Source: BOG-1184 sp049514575
GTDB taxonomy: Bacteria; Fibrobacterota; Chitinivibrionia; Chitinivibrionales; Chitinispirillaceae
DNA: 64,000 nucleotides
Assembly (NCBI GenBank): GCA_049514575.1
Contig: JBEKUX010000007.1
Location: forward strand, 62,001 to 126,000
Reading direction: 5' to 3'
This document shows, piece after piece, positions 51,653-61,398 of this stretch. Position 1 is the stretch's first letter. Every line of letters starts with the position of its first letter. A model generated the notes under the pieces. It did not search any database. It was not told the origin of the DNA and saw only the letters and a program-made list of their open reading frames with translations. The translations under genes were made by a program, and so were the position numbers.

Positions 51653-52111
51653 ATGCTTATGGATAAAAAAGTCATCTTATTAGATGAAGCCGTTAAAAAA
51701 AATATATTGCCAGGGCTTGAAACTTTTCCCTGCCCTTTCAATGGGAAAACCGGCGCGATCAGGATCGTGTTCCCGGAGTTTACCTGCATGTGCCCCCGCA
51801 CCGGATATCCTGATTTTGCGAAGATAATCCTCTGCTATCTGCCCGGTAAACGCTGCCTCGAGCTGAAATCCTGGAAACTCTACCTGAATGCTTTCCGGAT
51901 GGTAGGGGCTTTTCATGAAACGGTCACGGCTCATCTGTTCGCTACCCTCGGCAAAACGCTTGCTCCGCAATGGCTCTTTGTTGCCGGAGATTTCTTCCCC
52001 CGCGGGAACGTGGACACGACCATCGTGTTCGAATCACCCGGTAAACGTCCAGCCGGCGCCGATCTCCTTATCGGCCCGTTGGTCCCGCATTGCCGGAGCT
52101 ATACGGCATAA
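51653..52111 (+). CDS. queF: NADPH-dependent preQ0 reductase QueF
   Basis: A 152-residue unimodular QueF that reduces the nitrile of preQ0 to preQ1 for queuosine tRNA modification. FTCMCPRTGYPDF carries the nucleophilic Cys and the substrate Asp, and ELKSWKLYLNAFR is the NADPH-binding motif. It has no ribosome site at either ATG (51653 or 51659). No other queuosine gene is nearby. Confidence 0.93.
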   Translation: MLMDKKVILLDEAVKKNILPGLETFPCPFNGKTGAIRIVFPEFTCMCPRTGYPDFAKIILCYLPGKRCLELKSWKLYLNAFRMVGAFHETVTAHLFATLGKTLAPQWLFVAGDFFPRGNVDTTIVFESPGKRPAGADLLIGPLVPHCRSYTA

Positions 52112-52250
52112 ACGGCCTAACGTATTTATTTTGTTACCAATTGGAACATGGCAACTAACTATTTTGTTTGATTAGGCCGCCATCATCCGCCCCATCAGGC
52201 CAAGCTCATATAGGCGATATATTTTTCCATACCTACGGGGAGGAAAAATT

Positions 52251-53444
52251 ATGGTTGAATTTTCCAGAAGCGCGAAAAACATGCGTTCATCCGAAATACG
52301 GCGTCTGATGGCACTTGCCGCCGACCCGTCGATCATTTCCTTTTCAGGCGGGATGCCCGCCAACGACCTTTTCCCCATTGCGGTCCTTGACGAAATTTAC
52401 GGCGGCCTTTCCCTGCAGGCAAAACAGATCGCGATGCAGTACGGTCCCACGGCCGGCTATCCTCCTCTGTTAGGATCGCTCAAGGAATATCTGCGGTCAA
52501 GGGGGCTGCCCATGGACGGACAGGAGATCATCATCACGACCGGAGCGCAGCAGGCGATCAGTCTTCTCTGTAAGGTATTCATCGATCCGGGCGATGTGGT
52601 GGTGACCGAAAACCCGAGTTTCATCGGGGCGCTGGCGGCCTTCCTGTCCTATGGCGCAAAACTTTCCGCGGCACCGCTCGATAACGACGGGATCGACGTT
52701 GCCGGGCTTAAAAAAATACTCGATAACGGCGGAGCACGGATCAAAATGGTATACCTGAACCCGTTTTTCCAGAATCCAGCCGGCATCATCTATAGCGAGG
52801 CGCGGAAAAAAGCGGTGCTGGAAACGCTTTCAGGCCGCACCGTGGTTTTGCTCGAAGACGACCCGTACAGCGAGCTCTATTTTGACGAACGGGACAAGCC
52901 GCTGACCGTCCCGCTCAAAGCAATGGGAAAAGAACCCGTACCGATCTGTTATGTCGGCACGTTCGCAAAAATTTTCGGTCCAGGCCTACGGCTCGGCTGG
53001 CTTCTTGGCCCGCGTGCAATCGTTGAAAAATGCGAGATGGCGAAGCAATCGATGGACGCATGCTCGCCCACACTCTCGCAGGTGCTCGCCCACGAGTATC
53101 TCTCCAAAGGCAAGTTGGCCCCTTTTCTTGCGTCGGTTCGCACTGCCTATGCGCGCAGGGCGCGCATCATGCTCGATGCACTTTCCGCTTCAATGCCGAA
53201 AGGCGTCACGTGGACGCATCCCAAAGGCGGTTTCTATGTGTGGGTCACCATGCCCGAATCAATGGACGCTACAGCGGTCTTCAACGAAGTGATCAAGCGG
53301 CGAGCGGCTTTTGTGATCGGAAGCGCCTTTGATCCGTACGGAACCAAAAACAACAGCTTCCGGCTGGCCTTTTCAAATCCACCTGAGAAACTTATTGCCG
53401 AAGGGATTGCAATCATTGCCTCGGCGGTGAAGCAACTTTTATGA
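52251..53444 (+). CDS. PLP-dependent aminotransferase (2-aminoadipate/MocR-like class I)
   Basis: A 397-residue fold-type I aminotransferase. SFSGGMPANDLFP is the start of the family, TTGAQQAISLLCKVF the cofactor phosphate region, LEDDPYSELYF binds the ring, and the Lys in GTFAKIFGPGLRLGW forms the Schiff base. It is similar to LysN-like and MocR catalytic domains, without a DNA-binding part. GGGAGG precedes the ATG. Substrate is not determined. Confidence 0.92.
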   Translation: MVEFSRSAKNMRSSEIRRLMALAADPSIISFSGGMPANDLFPIAVLDEIYGGLSLQAKQIAMQYGPTAGYPPLLGSLKEYLRSRGLPMDGQEIIITTGAQQAISLLCKVFIDPGDVVVTENPSFIGALAAFLSYGAKLSAAPLDNDGIDVAGLKKILDNGGARIKMVYLNPFFQNPAGIIYSEARKKAVLETLSGRTVVLLEDDPYSELYFDERDKPLTVPLKAMGKEPVPICYVGTFAKIFGPGLRLGWLLGPRAIVEKCEMAKQSMDACSPTLSQVLAHEYLSKGKLAPFLASVRTAYARRARIMLDALSASMPKGVTWTHPKGGFYVWVTMPESMDATAVFNEVIKRRAAFVIGSAFDPYGTKNNSFRLAFSNPPEKLIAEGIAIIASAVKQLL

Positions 53445-53558
53445 TGACACCTCGATACCTGATTCGGCTGAATAATTGTCAAGAATGGTGTAATTAAGTG
53501 TTATAATTATAAATATTATTCCTAAATGTCGGGATAGGCGACATCGGAGATTGATTTC

Positions 53559-56500
53559 ATGCACGGAGCGGCGTGTCGACCAATGGTTAAGATAAAACTC
53601 TGCAGCAACGGAGGGGACCGGATACGTATTGTCGTTCTCTGTCTGATTCTGTCTGCCTGCATCGGGGGAATCGGCGTTCCATCGTCATGGGGAAGGCCGG
53701 CCGTCCAAAGACCGCCATCGCAGTCCATGCCGCTTGACGAGATTATCAGCAACATCAATTCCCTGCAATACCGCCTCGATTCGCTCAACGCGGTCCGTAC
53801 GCAGATGCGCCAGGACAGCGCCACTGCGGTTGCGGACCTGGTTCAGCGCCAATCGGTTCAATTGAAAAAGGCGGCGGACCTGGACGATGCAATAGCGAAA
53901 AAGAAAAGCATGATGTCGGGGGTACGGTCGCGTTATGAAAAAAACCAGCAGGACAGCGCCGCAATCGTTGCAAAAAGCAGAGAACAGATTGCCAATGTGC
54001 ACAGGGAAATCGCACGACTCGATGCGACGATTGCCGCCATGACCGCCGAGCTCGCGACGCTCTCCGGCCGTCGCGAACAGGTCGCTGTCCCTGCCGGGGC
54101 GGAAGAACACGCCATTAACCAGCTGCAGTCACAGGTTGCGCGATACGACTCCACCATCCGCACACTGCGCTCCGACTTCGCTAATTTCTCAACACGACGC
54201 AACAAGCTCCGTCAGGACTCTCTCCAGGCGGATGCCAGAATCTCATCCGAGCGCAGCCGCTATCACCTGCAGATGTATCCGTTCGACAGCCTTTCAACGC
54301 TCTGCGACATCGCTGTCCGGCAGGCCGAACAGAAACAGACAAGCGACCAGGCCGCCAAAGAGCAGAAAATCGGCCAGATAAAAGGAAATTACTCCCTCAT
54401 AACGGGGCAGAAAAAAGGGTTTGAAGAACGCATCGCCCGGAACAATGCGGACATCAATACCCTTTCAGCCGAGCGGCAGCGGCTGGCGCAATCCGCGGGC
54501 GCGGCGCAGACCCGGTACGAACAGCTCCGCGGGCCCTACGATAAGACATTGACAGATGCGGTAAATGACCTGCAACGCCTCACGCGCGACAGACCCCTGC
54601 TTAAGACGCTGCGGCAGAAACTCAGCGTCGACAGCGCCATTGCCAAGACCCGCGATGCGCTCGATAAGGCAATCCAGCTTGCGGCCGAAAATAAAAGGGG
54701 CGGTAAAAAGCTTGTTGAACAGCGTGAGAACGAGCTCGACTCGCTGCAGGCGCTGCAGAACCAGATCGTCACCTCCACACCGGGATTACGGCAGAAAGAA
54801 GCGCAGATCCACGGCGCCACGATTTCCCAGAAAGCCTCGCTCACGGACGACGCCATCGCCGCCATCGAGAAAAAAACGGCCGGCGCAACGGCCCAGCTCG
54901 ATAAAGCCCGCCATGAACTTGAAGCGTTTGACCGGAAAAATCCTCCGGTGCAGAACCCTTCGGGACAGCGGATCGCACAGCTCGACACCATGCTGGCGAT
55001 AAAGAAAAAAGATGTCATTCAGATGACCGACTGGAGCGACTCGCTGAACATGGTCCTGCAGGAGATACAGAACACCATCACCAGTCTTACCGCTTCGGCA
55101 CATACAGGATCGCCGAAAATCGACAGTCTGATAAAAGCGAAGAAAGATGAAAAAGTCGCGCTTGCGGGCAGACGCGCCAAAGTTCAGCGCGACAGCATCC
55201 AGAACGATGCGGCCGCCATGGAGGTAATAAACCGGATCAGAAACGATTGCGCCTCTATTGCCGGCCAGCTGGTCCGCACGCAGGGCGACATCGACCGTTC
55301 CACGGTGGAACGCGACAAAACCATGCAGTCGCTCGCGGCGGCCCAGGAGAAAAACCGGCAGGCAAATGCCGCCGCACTTGCCGAAAAGAAAAAAAACGAC
55401 AACCTTGTTGCGGCAAAACAGCAGGATATCACGAACCTTTCGCTGCAAAGCGAGAAACTCAGGCAGGACAGCGTGTCTTTTGTCAGGCAGCAGGAACAGC
55501 AGGTCAAGACACTGTCCCCCGCCCTCGGATCGCTGGCAGGGATGCTTTCGGACTACGGCAGGGAAATCAATGTCCTTCAGGCGCAGAGCGACACGCTCAA
55601 GCGGCTCGCGGGTACGGGTCAGGGACGCATAAACGACGAAGCGCACAGAATCTCTCTCCAGATAAACTCCGTCAGCAGATCGATCGAGGACGCACAGAAC
55701 TCTATTGCCGAGCTTACTACGCAGAAAAAAGAAGCCTTTACCCGGCTCGAGGGGGACAAACGCTATTACGACAGCCTTATCGGTATTGCGGAACATGAGC
55801 GCGACGGGATGATCGCCCAGCGCGACAGGGTCCGGCAGGACAGCATCGCCGCCGAAAATGATATGCAGAAATCTTCGCAGAAGGTTATGTCCGCCATCAA
55901 GGAACAAGACAACGTCATCGCCGCCAAGCAGAAAGAGGTTGCCGACGCGTCCGCCGACCTGAACCGGTCCCGCGACGACAGCGGCAAGGTTGCGGAAAGC
56001 ATTGCCCTCGTGGCAACTCCGGGCGGCCAGTCGGTCGGATCCATCGATTCCCTGATCTCGGTCAGGACAAAAGAGATCTCCGGTCTTCAGGACCGGCGCG
56101 ACAAAGCGGTGCAGGACAGCATACAGGAAAGCAAACGGCTCTCGGATCTTCTTGCCGCGGCCCACAATGAAATCGTTAAACGGAGCGTGGCCGTGGACCA
56201 GAGAAATAACGAGCTCTCGCTTTCCGCGGCGGTACCTGCCGGCGTCGATCCGCTGCAGCGAAGCTACAAGGACGCTCTGACGACGGCGACCACGGAGATC
56301 CAGACGCAGAACGAAATAATCAGAAAAAAGAAAAGCGACATGACAAGACTGCGGGCGGTGCGGGACGCGCTCACCAGTGCGACGGATACGCAGAATACCG
56401 ACCCTTCTTCCCGGCTCGATACGGACAAACGGTATTACGACAGTCTTCTTTCGATAGCGGGACAGGAACTCACCGCGATCATTGCCCGGCGTGATATCGC

Positions 56501-57299
56501 ACGGCAGGACAGTGCCTCCGCAGACAACAATCTCCGGGCATCTATACAGAAAGCGGCTCCCGCTCCCGCGGAACGCGACAACAGCGCCGGTCTGCAGAAA
56601 GAGCTCGCCGACGCCACTGCCGAATTAAACCGGGCCCGTGATGACAGCATAAAAATCGCGAGCGCAATTCCGAACACCCTGCAGCCTTACGGCCAGGCGA
56701 TAAGAACTATCGATGTCCTGATGGGGGTAAAAGCGAAGGACCTGACCGGCCTTCAGGACCAGCGCCAAAAGGCGGGCCAGGACGGCCTCAAGGAAAATAA
56801 ACGCAACGGAGAACTCCTTGCCACGGCCCATGCTGAAATAGTCAAACGCAGCATCGCCCTGGAACAGAAAAGGAATGAACTCGCTCTTGCGACCGCCGCA
56901 AAAAACAGCATGCAGAACAGTAACGACCCGGGGCAGCGGAACTATAAACAGGCGCTTGACGCGGCCGTACTGGAATTACATGCCCAGAACGAATTAATTG
57001 ACAACAAGAAAAATGAAATATCACGCCTCCAGAACGTCCGCGATGCCATTACCGCAAAAATCAAGGCCCGCGACAAATCTGCTGGCGCTCCCGGTGCCGC
57101 GGTGCGGTCCGCCACCTCGCCGCGGGACAGTGCGCAGAAATGTTCGGAAGACATCTATGTGCTGGTTGGTGAGAACCGGATCGCCGAAGCGTCCGCGCGG
57201 TTCGCCCAGCTGCAACCGTTCCTTAGAGCATACCTTGACCAGGAAACCTTCCAGGCGCTCAAGATGACCATCTCGGAAATGGGCGGAGCGGCAAAATAG
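53559..57299 (+). CDS. Giant exported coiled-coil protein with a duplicated C-terminal unit
   Basis: A 1246-residue protein. A signal sequence (RIVVLCLILSAC) carries a possible lipobox LSAC. Nearly all of the rest is heptad coiled coil with frequent DS and QR/QD motifs (RQDS). A unit of about 225 residues is duplicated: GDKRYYDSLIGIAEHERD near residue 728 recurs as TDKRYYDSLLSIAGQEL near 953, and AAHNEIVKRSVAVDQRNNEL recurs as TAHAEIVKRSIALEQKRNEL. The C-terminal 60 residues are non-repetitive. It may form a long periplasmic fibre. CGGAG precedes ATG 53559; 53583 is an alternative. Confidence 0.75.
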   Translation: MHGAACRPMVKIKLCSNGGDRIRIVVLCLILSACIGGIGVPSSWGRPAVQRPPSQSMPLDEIISNINSLQYRLDSLNAVRTQMRQDSATAVADLVQRQSVQLKKAADLDDAIAKKKSMMSGVRSRYEKNQQDSAAIVAKSREQIANVHREIARLDATIAAMTAELATLSGRREQVAVPAGAEEHAINQLQSQVARYDSTIRTLRSDFANFSTRRNKLRQDSLQADARISSERSRYHLQMYPFDSLSTLCDIAVRQAEQKQTSDQAAKEQKIGQIKGNYSLITGQKKGFEERIARNNADINTLSAERQRLAQSAGAAQTRYEQLRGPYDKTLTDAVNDLQRLTRDRPLLKTLRQKLSVDSAIAKTRDALDKAIQLAAENKRGGKKLVEQRENELDSLQALQNQIVTSTPGLRQKEAQIHGATISQKASLTDDAIAAIEKKTAGATAQLDKARHELEAFDRKNPPVQNPSGQRIAQLDTMLAIKKKDVIQMTDWSDSLNMVLQEIQNTITSLTASAHTGSPKIDSLIKAKKDEKVALAGRRAKVQRDSIQNDAAAMEVINRIRNDCASIAGQLVRTQGDIDRSTVERDKTMQSLAAAQEKNRQANAAALAEKKKNDNLVAAKQQDITNLSLQSEKLRQDSVSFVRQQEQQVKTLSPALGSLAGMLSDYGREINVLQAQSDTLKRLAGTGQGRINDEAHRISLQINSVSRSIEDAQNSIAELTTQKKEAFTRLEGDKRYYDSLIGIAEHERDGMIAQRDRVRQDSIAAENDMQKSSQKVMSAIKEQDNVIAAKQKEVADASADLNRSRDDSGKVAESIALVATPGGQSVGSIDSLISVRTKEISGLQDRRDKAVQDSIQESKRLSDLLAAAHNEIVKRSVAVDQRNNELSLSAAVPAGVDPLQRSYKDALTTATTEIQTQNEIIRKKKSDMTRLRAVRDALTSATDTQNTDPSSRLDTDKRYYDSLLSIAGQELTAIIARRDIARQDSASADNNLRASIQKAAPAPAERDNSAGLQKELADATAELNRARDDSIKIASAIPNTLQPYGQAIRTIDVLMGVKAKDLTGLQDQRQKAGQDGLKENKRNGELLATAHAEIVKRSIALEQKRNELALATAAKNSMQNSNDPGQRNYKQALDAAVLELHAQNELIDNKKNEISRLQNVRDAITAKIKARDKSAGAPGAAVRSATSPRDSAQKCSEDIYVLVGENRIAEASARFAQLQPFLRAYLDQETFQALKMTISEMGGAAK

Positions 57300-57324
57300 C
57301 ACTCCTGCAAAGCCGACACCGACG

Positions 57325-58797
57325 CTATCGTTCCTGCTTGTTGATAATTATCCCGCTCTTTTTCTCGTCCGTTATATAAAAACCCGGCGCCAGAAACTTT
57401 CCCGTAAGGCGGCCGTAGGCGTCCCTCCGGCCCACAATCCTGCCGAGCGGATCGAACAGATATCGGCTGGTCAGGGGAGAGAATTTTATTCCCTTTATCA
57501 TACGTTTGGCCTTGGTAGTATTCATTATCACACCACTGCTCACACTGGGGCCGATAAAGAAATAATCGACGAAAACATTTTGACCGCCCGAAGCGGCACC
57601 CCAGCAGAAGATGCCAGCGCCGTTAAGAGGAAATGGGAAGCTTGATGTTGCAACGGAATCGAAAAGATTCCCGTTTACCTTCATGTAGTAGTAATTTGAT
57701 CCGGTCGTTCTATAGACCTCGATAGTGTCTTGGTAAAACAGAGTATCCTGCATACCGGACTGCCAGAATCCCTTCCCATGAATCCTACCCTGACCGGCTA
57801 TTGGAGTAGTATAAACTACTGTGGATGTATCTGGAAAAACACTGCCATTTCCATTGCCCTCGATTGCGAAACAGAGCCTTGGTATGAGGCTCAGCGTGTC
57901 CGGTCCTCGTAAATAGAGCCCGTAATACGGAAGCGAATCGCCACTCCTCCATGAAACGATCATCCGGGAGAAAAACGTATCGAAAGGTGCCAGCCGGGTA
58001 TCGCAGTTGGCTTGAACAAGCGGAGGAACGGAAATATCCAATACGGTATCATGCTCGTCAAAATATGAACACCCCCCCCTTGTAATCCATGACTTTTCAA
58101 TACGACCGTTATTGAATTTATCGACGACTATAGTGGAAAAAGTACCCTGTGTAAACTGATTGGTAAACAGGACATTGTCGAAAGCCACGGCGGAATTTCC
58201 CGGGACTACGAGCCCTAAATCCCCGGAAGCAAAGGTATTGTCGGTGCAGCTGCCAATATAGACACCGTTGCAGAAGATAGTAAACGTGCTGCCTTGCTTA
58301 CTTACCATAAGCGTATCGGATGGATTCAATGGGTTCTGTTGACGATATCCTGCGCCGAAAATCTTTGCCACAGCCCCAGTGGTATCGTATCTATAAATGA
58401 GTAAATATCCGGTACATGCATCTACTGCATTCAACTGTAAGACATATCCGGAGGGATACCCTGCAGATGGGACTTTCAGGCATAGCCACATTCCGGCAGC
58501 AATACTATCTGAGTTGCGATTAATAACACACGAGGCGGTGAACGTAGCTGTGGGGGTCGTAAAATGATGGTATACGAACCCTGCGTACAGTTGGTCTTTA
58601 TGTTGATTAGTAATCGTGTAAACGCCACTAGCACATAATCTCGTTAGTGAATCCGACGGCACTTGGTTTGATGCTGGCCAATTTGTATTAGTCACTCCAG
58701 CATTGGAAAAACTGTCCGAAAACGGATACTGGCCGTATGCCACAGCCGCCAACAGCCCTGTTGCAAGAAAAACATACATCACCCGGCTGACCTTCAT
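57325..58797 (-). CDS. Secreted beta-sandwich protein with a sorting-type tail
   Basis: A 490-residue protein with a signal peptide (MKVSRVMYVFLATGLLAAVA). It has two LamG/concanavalin-like halves with GxW and DNV motifs (SAVAFDNVLFTN, VNGNLFDSVATS) and a tail SRYLFDPLGRIVGRRDAYG, GKFLAPGFYIT like the sorting region of FCB exoproteins. AGGAGG precedes ATG 58797. A run of eight G (coding strand, 58072-58079) lies in the reading frame. Probably cell-surface carbohydrate binding. Confidence 0.65.
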   Translation of the reverse strand: MKVSRVMYVFLATGLLAAVAYGQYPFSDSFSNAGVTNTNWPASNQVPSDSLTRLCASGVYTITNQHKDQLYAGFVYHHFTTPTATFTASCVINRNSDSIAAGMWLCLKVPSAGYPSGYVLQLNAVDACTGYLLIYRYDTTGAVAKIFGAGYRQQNPLNPSDTLMVSKQGSTFTIFCNGVYIGSCTDNTFASGDLGLVVPGNSAVAFDNVLFTNQFTQGTFSTIVVDKFNNGRIEKSWITRGGCSYFDEHDTVLDISVPPLVQANCDTRLAPFDTFFSRMIVSWRSGDSLPYYGLYLRGPDTLSLIPRLCFAIEGNGNGSVFPDTSTVVYTTPIAGQGRIHGKGFWQSGMQDTLFYQDTIEVYRTTGSNYYYMKVNGNLFDSVATSSFPFPLNGAGIFCWGAASGGQNVFVDYFFIGPSVSSGVIMNTTKAKRMIKGIKFSPLTSRYLFDPLGRIVGRRDAYGRLTGKFLAPGFYITDEKKSGIIINKQER

Positions 58798-58988
58798 AAA
58801 ACCTCCTGTATAAGGAATTGGAATAAAAATATTTCTCCGCTTACCCCGAAAAGTAGCGTTTCCCTGCAAAGTTACTGGAAAAAGCTCCTGCGCAGCATGT
58901 ATTATCAATAATAAGCATTTTTTGACGATTTCGCCGGTTTTTTTTACTATTTTTTGTTTTGATCCGTATTTACTGCAGGAGCGTCTCT

Positions 58989-59471
58989 ATGATTAAAACG
59001 ATGCCTTTCATTCTTGGGCTTGTTCTGTCCGTTTCTCCGGTTTTCAGCCAGACAAAGGCCGACTACGACCAGAGCAGCAGCGACAGCTCGAAAACAAAGG
59101 GATTGTTCGACCCTTCCCACTTTACCGTTTCCCACAGCATGAATTTCGGCATGCTGAGCGGCGGCGGATACTCAAGCGTGCAATCGCAGAGCTTCTACTC
59201 GACCATGCTGCAGTACCGGTTCGCCGCACCGGTGACGCTCAACCTTAATTTCAGCCTGCCGATCTATTCCACGTTCTCGCCGTATCAGAACCTCACGACC
59301 CAGAACATGCAGTCGCTCAACTACTTCAAGAACATTCCCTTCGACGTTTCCCTCTCATGGAAACCGTCGGAACGGTTCCATTTCAACCTCTCTATAGTTA
59401 ATTATCCGGCCTACAACGGTTACGGGATGGGGATGTACGAAGGCGGCTTTATGCCGTGGAACCGGCCGTAG
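58989..59471 (+). CDS. Exported protein of unknown function
   Basis: A 160-residue protein. MIKTMPFILGLVLSVSPVFS is a signal peptide. The mature part is rich in Ser, Tyr and aromatic residues (HSMNFGMLSGGGYSSVQSQS, LNLNFSLPIYSTFSPYQ) like a small beta-barrel or surface protein. AGGAG precedes ATG 58989. No family recognised; a short tail MGMYEGGFMPWNRP ends it. Confidence 0.6.
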   Translation: MIKTMPFILGLVLSVSPVFSQTKADYDQSSSDSSKTKGLFDPSHFTVSHSMNFGMLSGGGYSSVQSQSFYSTMLQYRFAAPVTLNLNFSLPIYSTFSPYQNLTTQNMQSLNYFKNIPFDVSLSWKPSERFHFNLSIVNYPAYNGYGMGMYEGGFMPWNRP

Positions 59472-59510
59472 CAACTGCTCTCAACAAAAGAAAATTATTA
59501 TTTATCAGGA

Positions 59511-59792
59511 CTACTCGATCCACTTTTTCAACGCTTCAACAATTTTTTGAGCCTGATCTTTGCTTGAAATGGTAAACTTTGCCTGCTGACGGTATTCATC
59601 GTCTATTTTCCGGTACCGCCTGATGGAATATCGCTCCGGACTGTAGTCGTTTTTTGCACGGTCCCATTGGACGAATTTAAACAATACGGTCGCCCACGCA
59701 CCCCGGGAAAGAACGACCTTGTCAAGTTCCTTGACAACGAGGATGCCGTCCTCTTCATAATTGATGGTGCACTCTTCCGCTTTAGAGGCCAT
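59511..59792 (-). CDS. Conserved hypothetical protein (93 residues)
   Basis: The sequence KFVQWDRAKNDYSPERYSIR then FTISSKDQAQKIVEALKKW suggests a small alpha-beta domain. The basic YSIRRYRK strand recalls PC4/YdbC-like nucleic-acid-binding proteins, but I do not claim that family. AAAGGGG precedes the ATG. It lies 52 bp downstream of rpoD and may be co-transcribed. Confidence 0.6.
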   Translation of the reverse strand: MASKAEECTINYEEDGILVVKELDKVVLSRGAWATVLFKFVQWDRAKNDYSPERYSIRRYRKIDDEYRQQAKFTISSKDQAQKIVEALKKWIE

Positions 59793-59844
59793 AACGCACT
59801 GCCCCTTTCAATGGTTGGTTTTTAAAAAATCAAACGATGGAAAA

Positions 59845-61398
59845 CTATGCCGGTTCTTCGGCGCTGCTGAACGCTTCGCTCCGTTCCTCACGCCACGCCA
59901 GTAGCTGATGGACCCGGCTCGGGTGCTTCAGCTTGCTCAGGGCCTTGGTTTCAATCTGGCGCACGCGTTCACGGGAGATATTAAACGATTCCCCTATTTC
60001 CTTGAGCGTCTTGATCCTGCCGTCGTCAAGACCGAACCTCATCACGACGATCTCCCGCTCCTTGGGCGCCAGCGAGTCGAGGACCTGCTTGATCTGCTCG
60101 CGCAGGTGGATGAAGGAAATGCGCTGCGACGGGTCTTCCGCCGTCGGGTCCTCGATATATTCGCCGACCGTCGAGCCGCCGTCACTGCCGATCTCCATAT
60201 CGAGCGAAATGGGCTCAAGCGCATATTCAAGCGCCATCTGGACTTTACTGACCGAAGTGTCGAGGGCCTCGGCAAGCTCTTCATGACTCGGTTCATACCC
60301 GTATTCCAATACCCACCGTTTACACAGACGGACTGTTTTATTGACAAGATCAAGCGTATTGGCCGGGATGCGGATGGCTTTGGACTTGTCGTTGATGGCG
60401 CGTGAAATTGCCTGACGGATCCACCAGATGGCATAGGTGCTGAATTTGTACCCCTTGCGGTAATCGAAGTTTTCAACCGCCTTGATGAGCCCGCGGTTCC
60501 CTTCCTGGATCAGATCGATGATTTCCATCCCGCGCATGACGTACTTCTTGGCGATTGAGACCACCAGACGAACGTTCGCCTCGATGATGGCGCATTTCGC
60601 CTGGTTGTGCATTTCTTCCCAATGCTTGAATTCTTCGAGTTTTCCGGTCTCGTTGCGGTCGGTGATTGATTGCTTGAAGTGGCTGAGAATGAGTTCCGTC
60701 TGTTTGGAATTGAGTTTCAGCTGGCGGCATAATGCGACGATTTCATCGTGCAGTTCAACCACCTTGCTTTTCTGCGCAGCGCTGTTTTTCCTGTCGCCTC
60801 TGGCAACGATCTCGTCCTCGATGTTCGTAATAACGGTCATTTTCCGCTTTATCAGGGAAGATATTTTTAAAAACTCGCTGCGTAGTTTTTCAACCTTCTC
60901 TTTACTTTCCAGCTGCTCTTCCTCCACCTGAAGCACGTCGATGCATTCCAGCTCGTTGTTTCGAAGTTCTTCTGCGATGCGGAAAAGACTTTCGAGGGCG
61001 GCCGTCGACCGGAATGCCATGTCGAGAAGCTTTCCCAGCGCATACTCCATCTGCATCGCGTACTCCATCTCTTCGCCGCGGGAAAGGAGCGGCACGCGGC
61101 CGACGGTATTGAGGTAGACCCACGTCGGATCGGTATAATGGGGGTACTTGCGCGCGGCGGCCATCCGGCGCACGCGGCGTTCATACAGCGGCGACTCCTT
61201 TTCCTTGACAAAAGAATTTATCCTGATGTTTTCCTGCTCAAGGATTTTATGGACGCGCGCCCGTTCAACAGGGGTCTGGGCCACCTCTTCGATCTGCGCT
61301 TCGGTGGCAAAACCCTGGAGCGCTGCGAGTTTGCGCAGCCTGGCCGTGGTCCGGTCGACAACGAAAGCGTCCTGTTCCTGCTCTTTTTTCCTGATCAT
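59845..61398 (-). CDS. rpoD: RNA polymerase primary sigma factor RpoD
   Basis: A 517-residue sigma-70. Region 2 (NVRLVVSIAKKYVMRGMEI, YKFSTYAIWWIRQAI) melts and reads the -10 element, region 3 and 4 (PKEREIVVMRFG, LKEIGESFNISRERVRQIE) the -35 element. The N-terminal region 1.1 is reduced compared with E. coli (613). The start overlaps the dnaG stop by one base (TAATG), the classical macromolecular-synthesis operon. Confidence 0.97.
   Translation of the reverse strand: MIRKKEQEQDAFVVDRTTARLRKLAALQGFATEAQIEEVAQTPVERARVHKILEQENIRINSFVKEKESPLYERRVRRMAAARKYPHYTDPTWVYLNTVGRVPLLSRGEEMEYAMQMEYALGKLLDMAFRSTAALESLFRIAEELRNNELECIDVLQVEEEQLESKEKVEKLRSEFLKISSLIKRKMTVITNIEDEIVARGDRKNSAAQKSKVVELHDEIVALCRQLKLNSKQTELILSHFKQSITDRNETGKLEEFKHWEEMHNQAKCAIIEANVRLVVSIAKKYVMRGMEIIDLIQEGNRGLIKAVENFDYRKGYKFSTYAIWWIRQAISRAINDKSKAIRIPANTLDLVNKTVRLCKRWVLEYGYEPSHEELAEALDTSVSKVQMALEYALEPISLDMEIGSDGGSTVGEYIEDPTAEDPSQRISFIHLREQIKQVLDSLAPKEREIVVMRFGLDDGRIKTLKEIGESFNISRERVRQIETKALSKLKHPSRVHQLLAWREERSEAFSSAEEPA

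Noticed and set aside
52113..52179. CGGCCTAA/TTAGGCCG inverted repeat after queF
   Set aside because: The loop is about 50 nt and there is no T-run; too weak for a terminator or operator call.
54786..56165. Minus-strand ORF of 459 codons opposite the coiled-coil gene
   Set aside because: Shadow of heptad codons; no ribosome site and no domain; the plus frame is open for 3.7 kb with repeats conserved at protein level.
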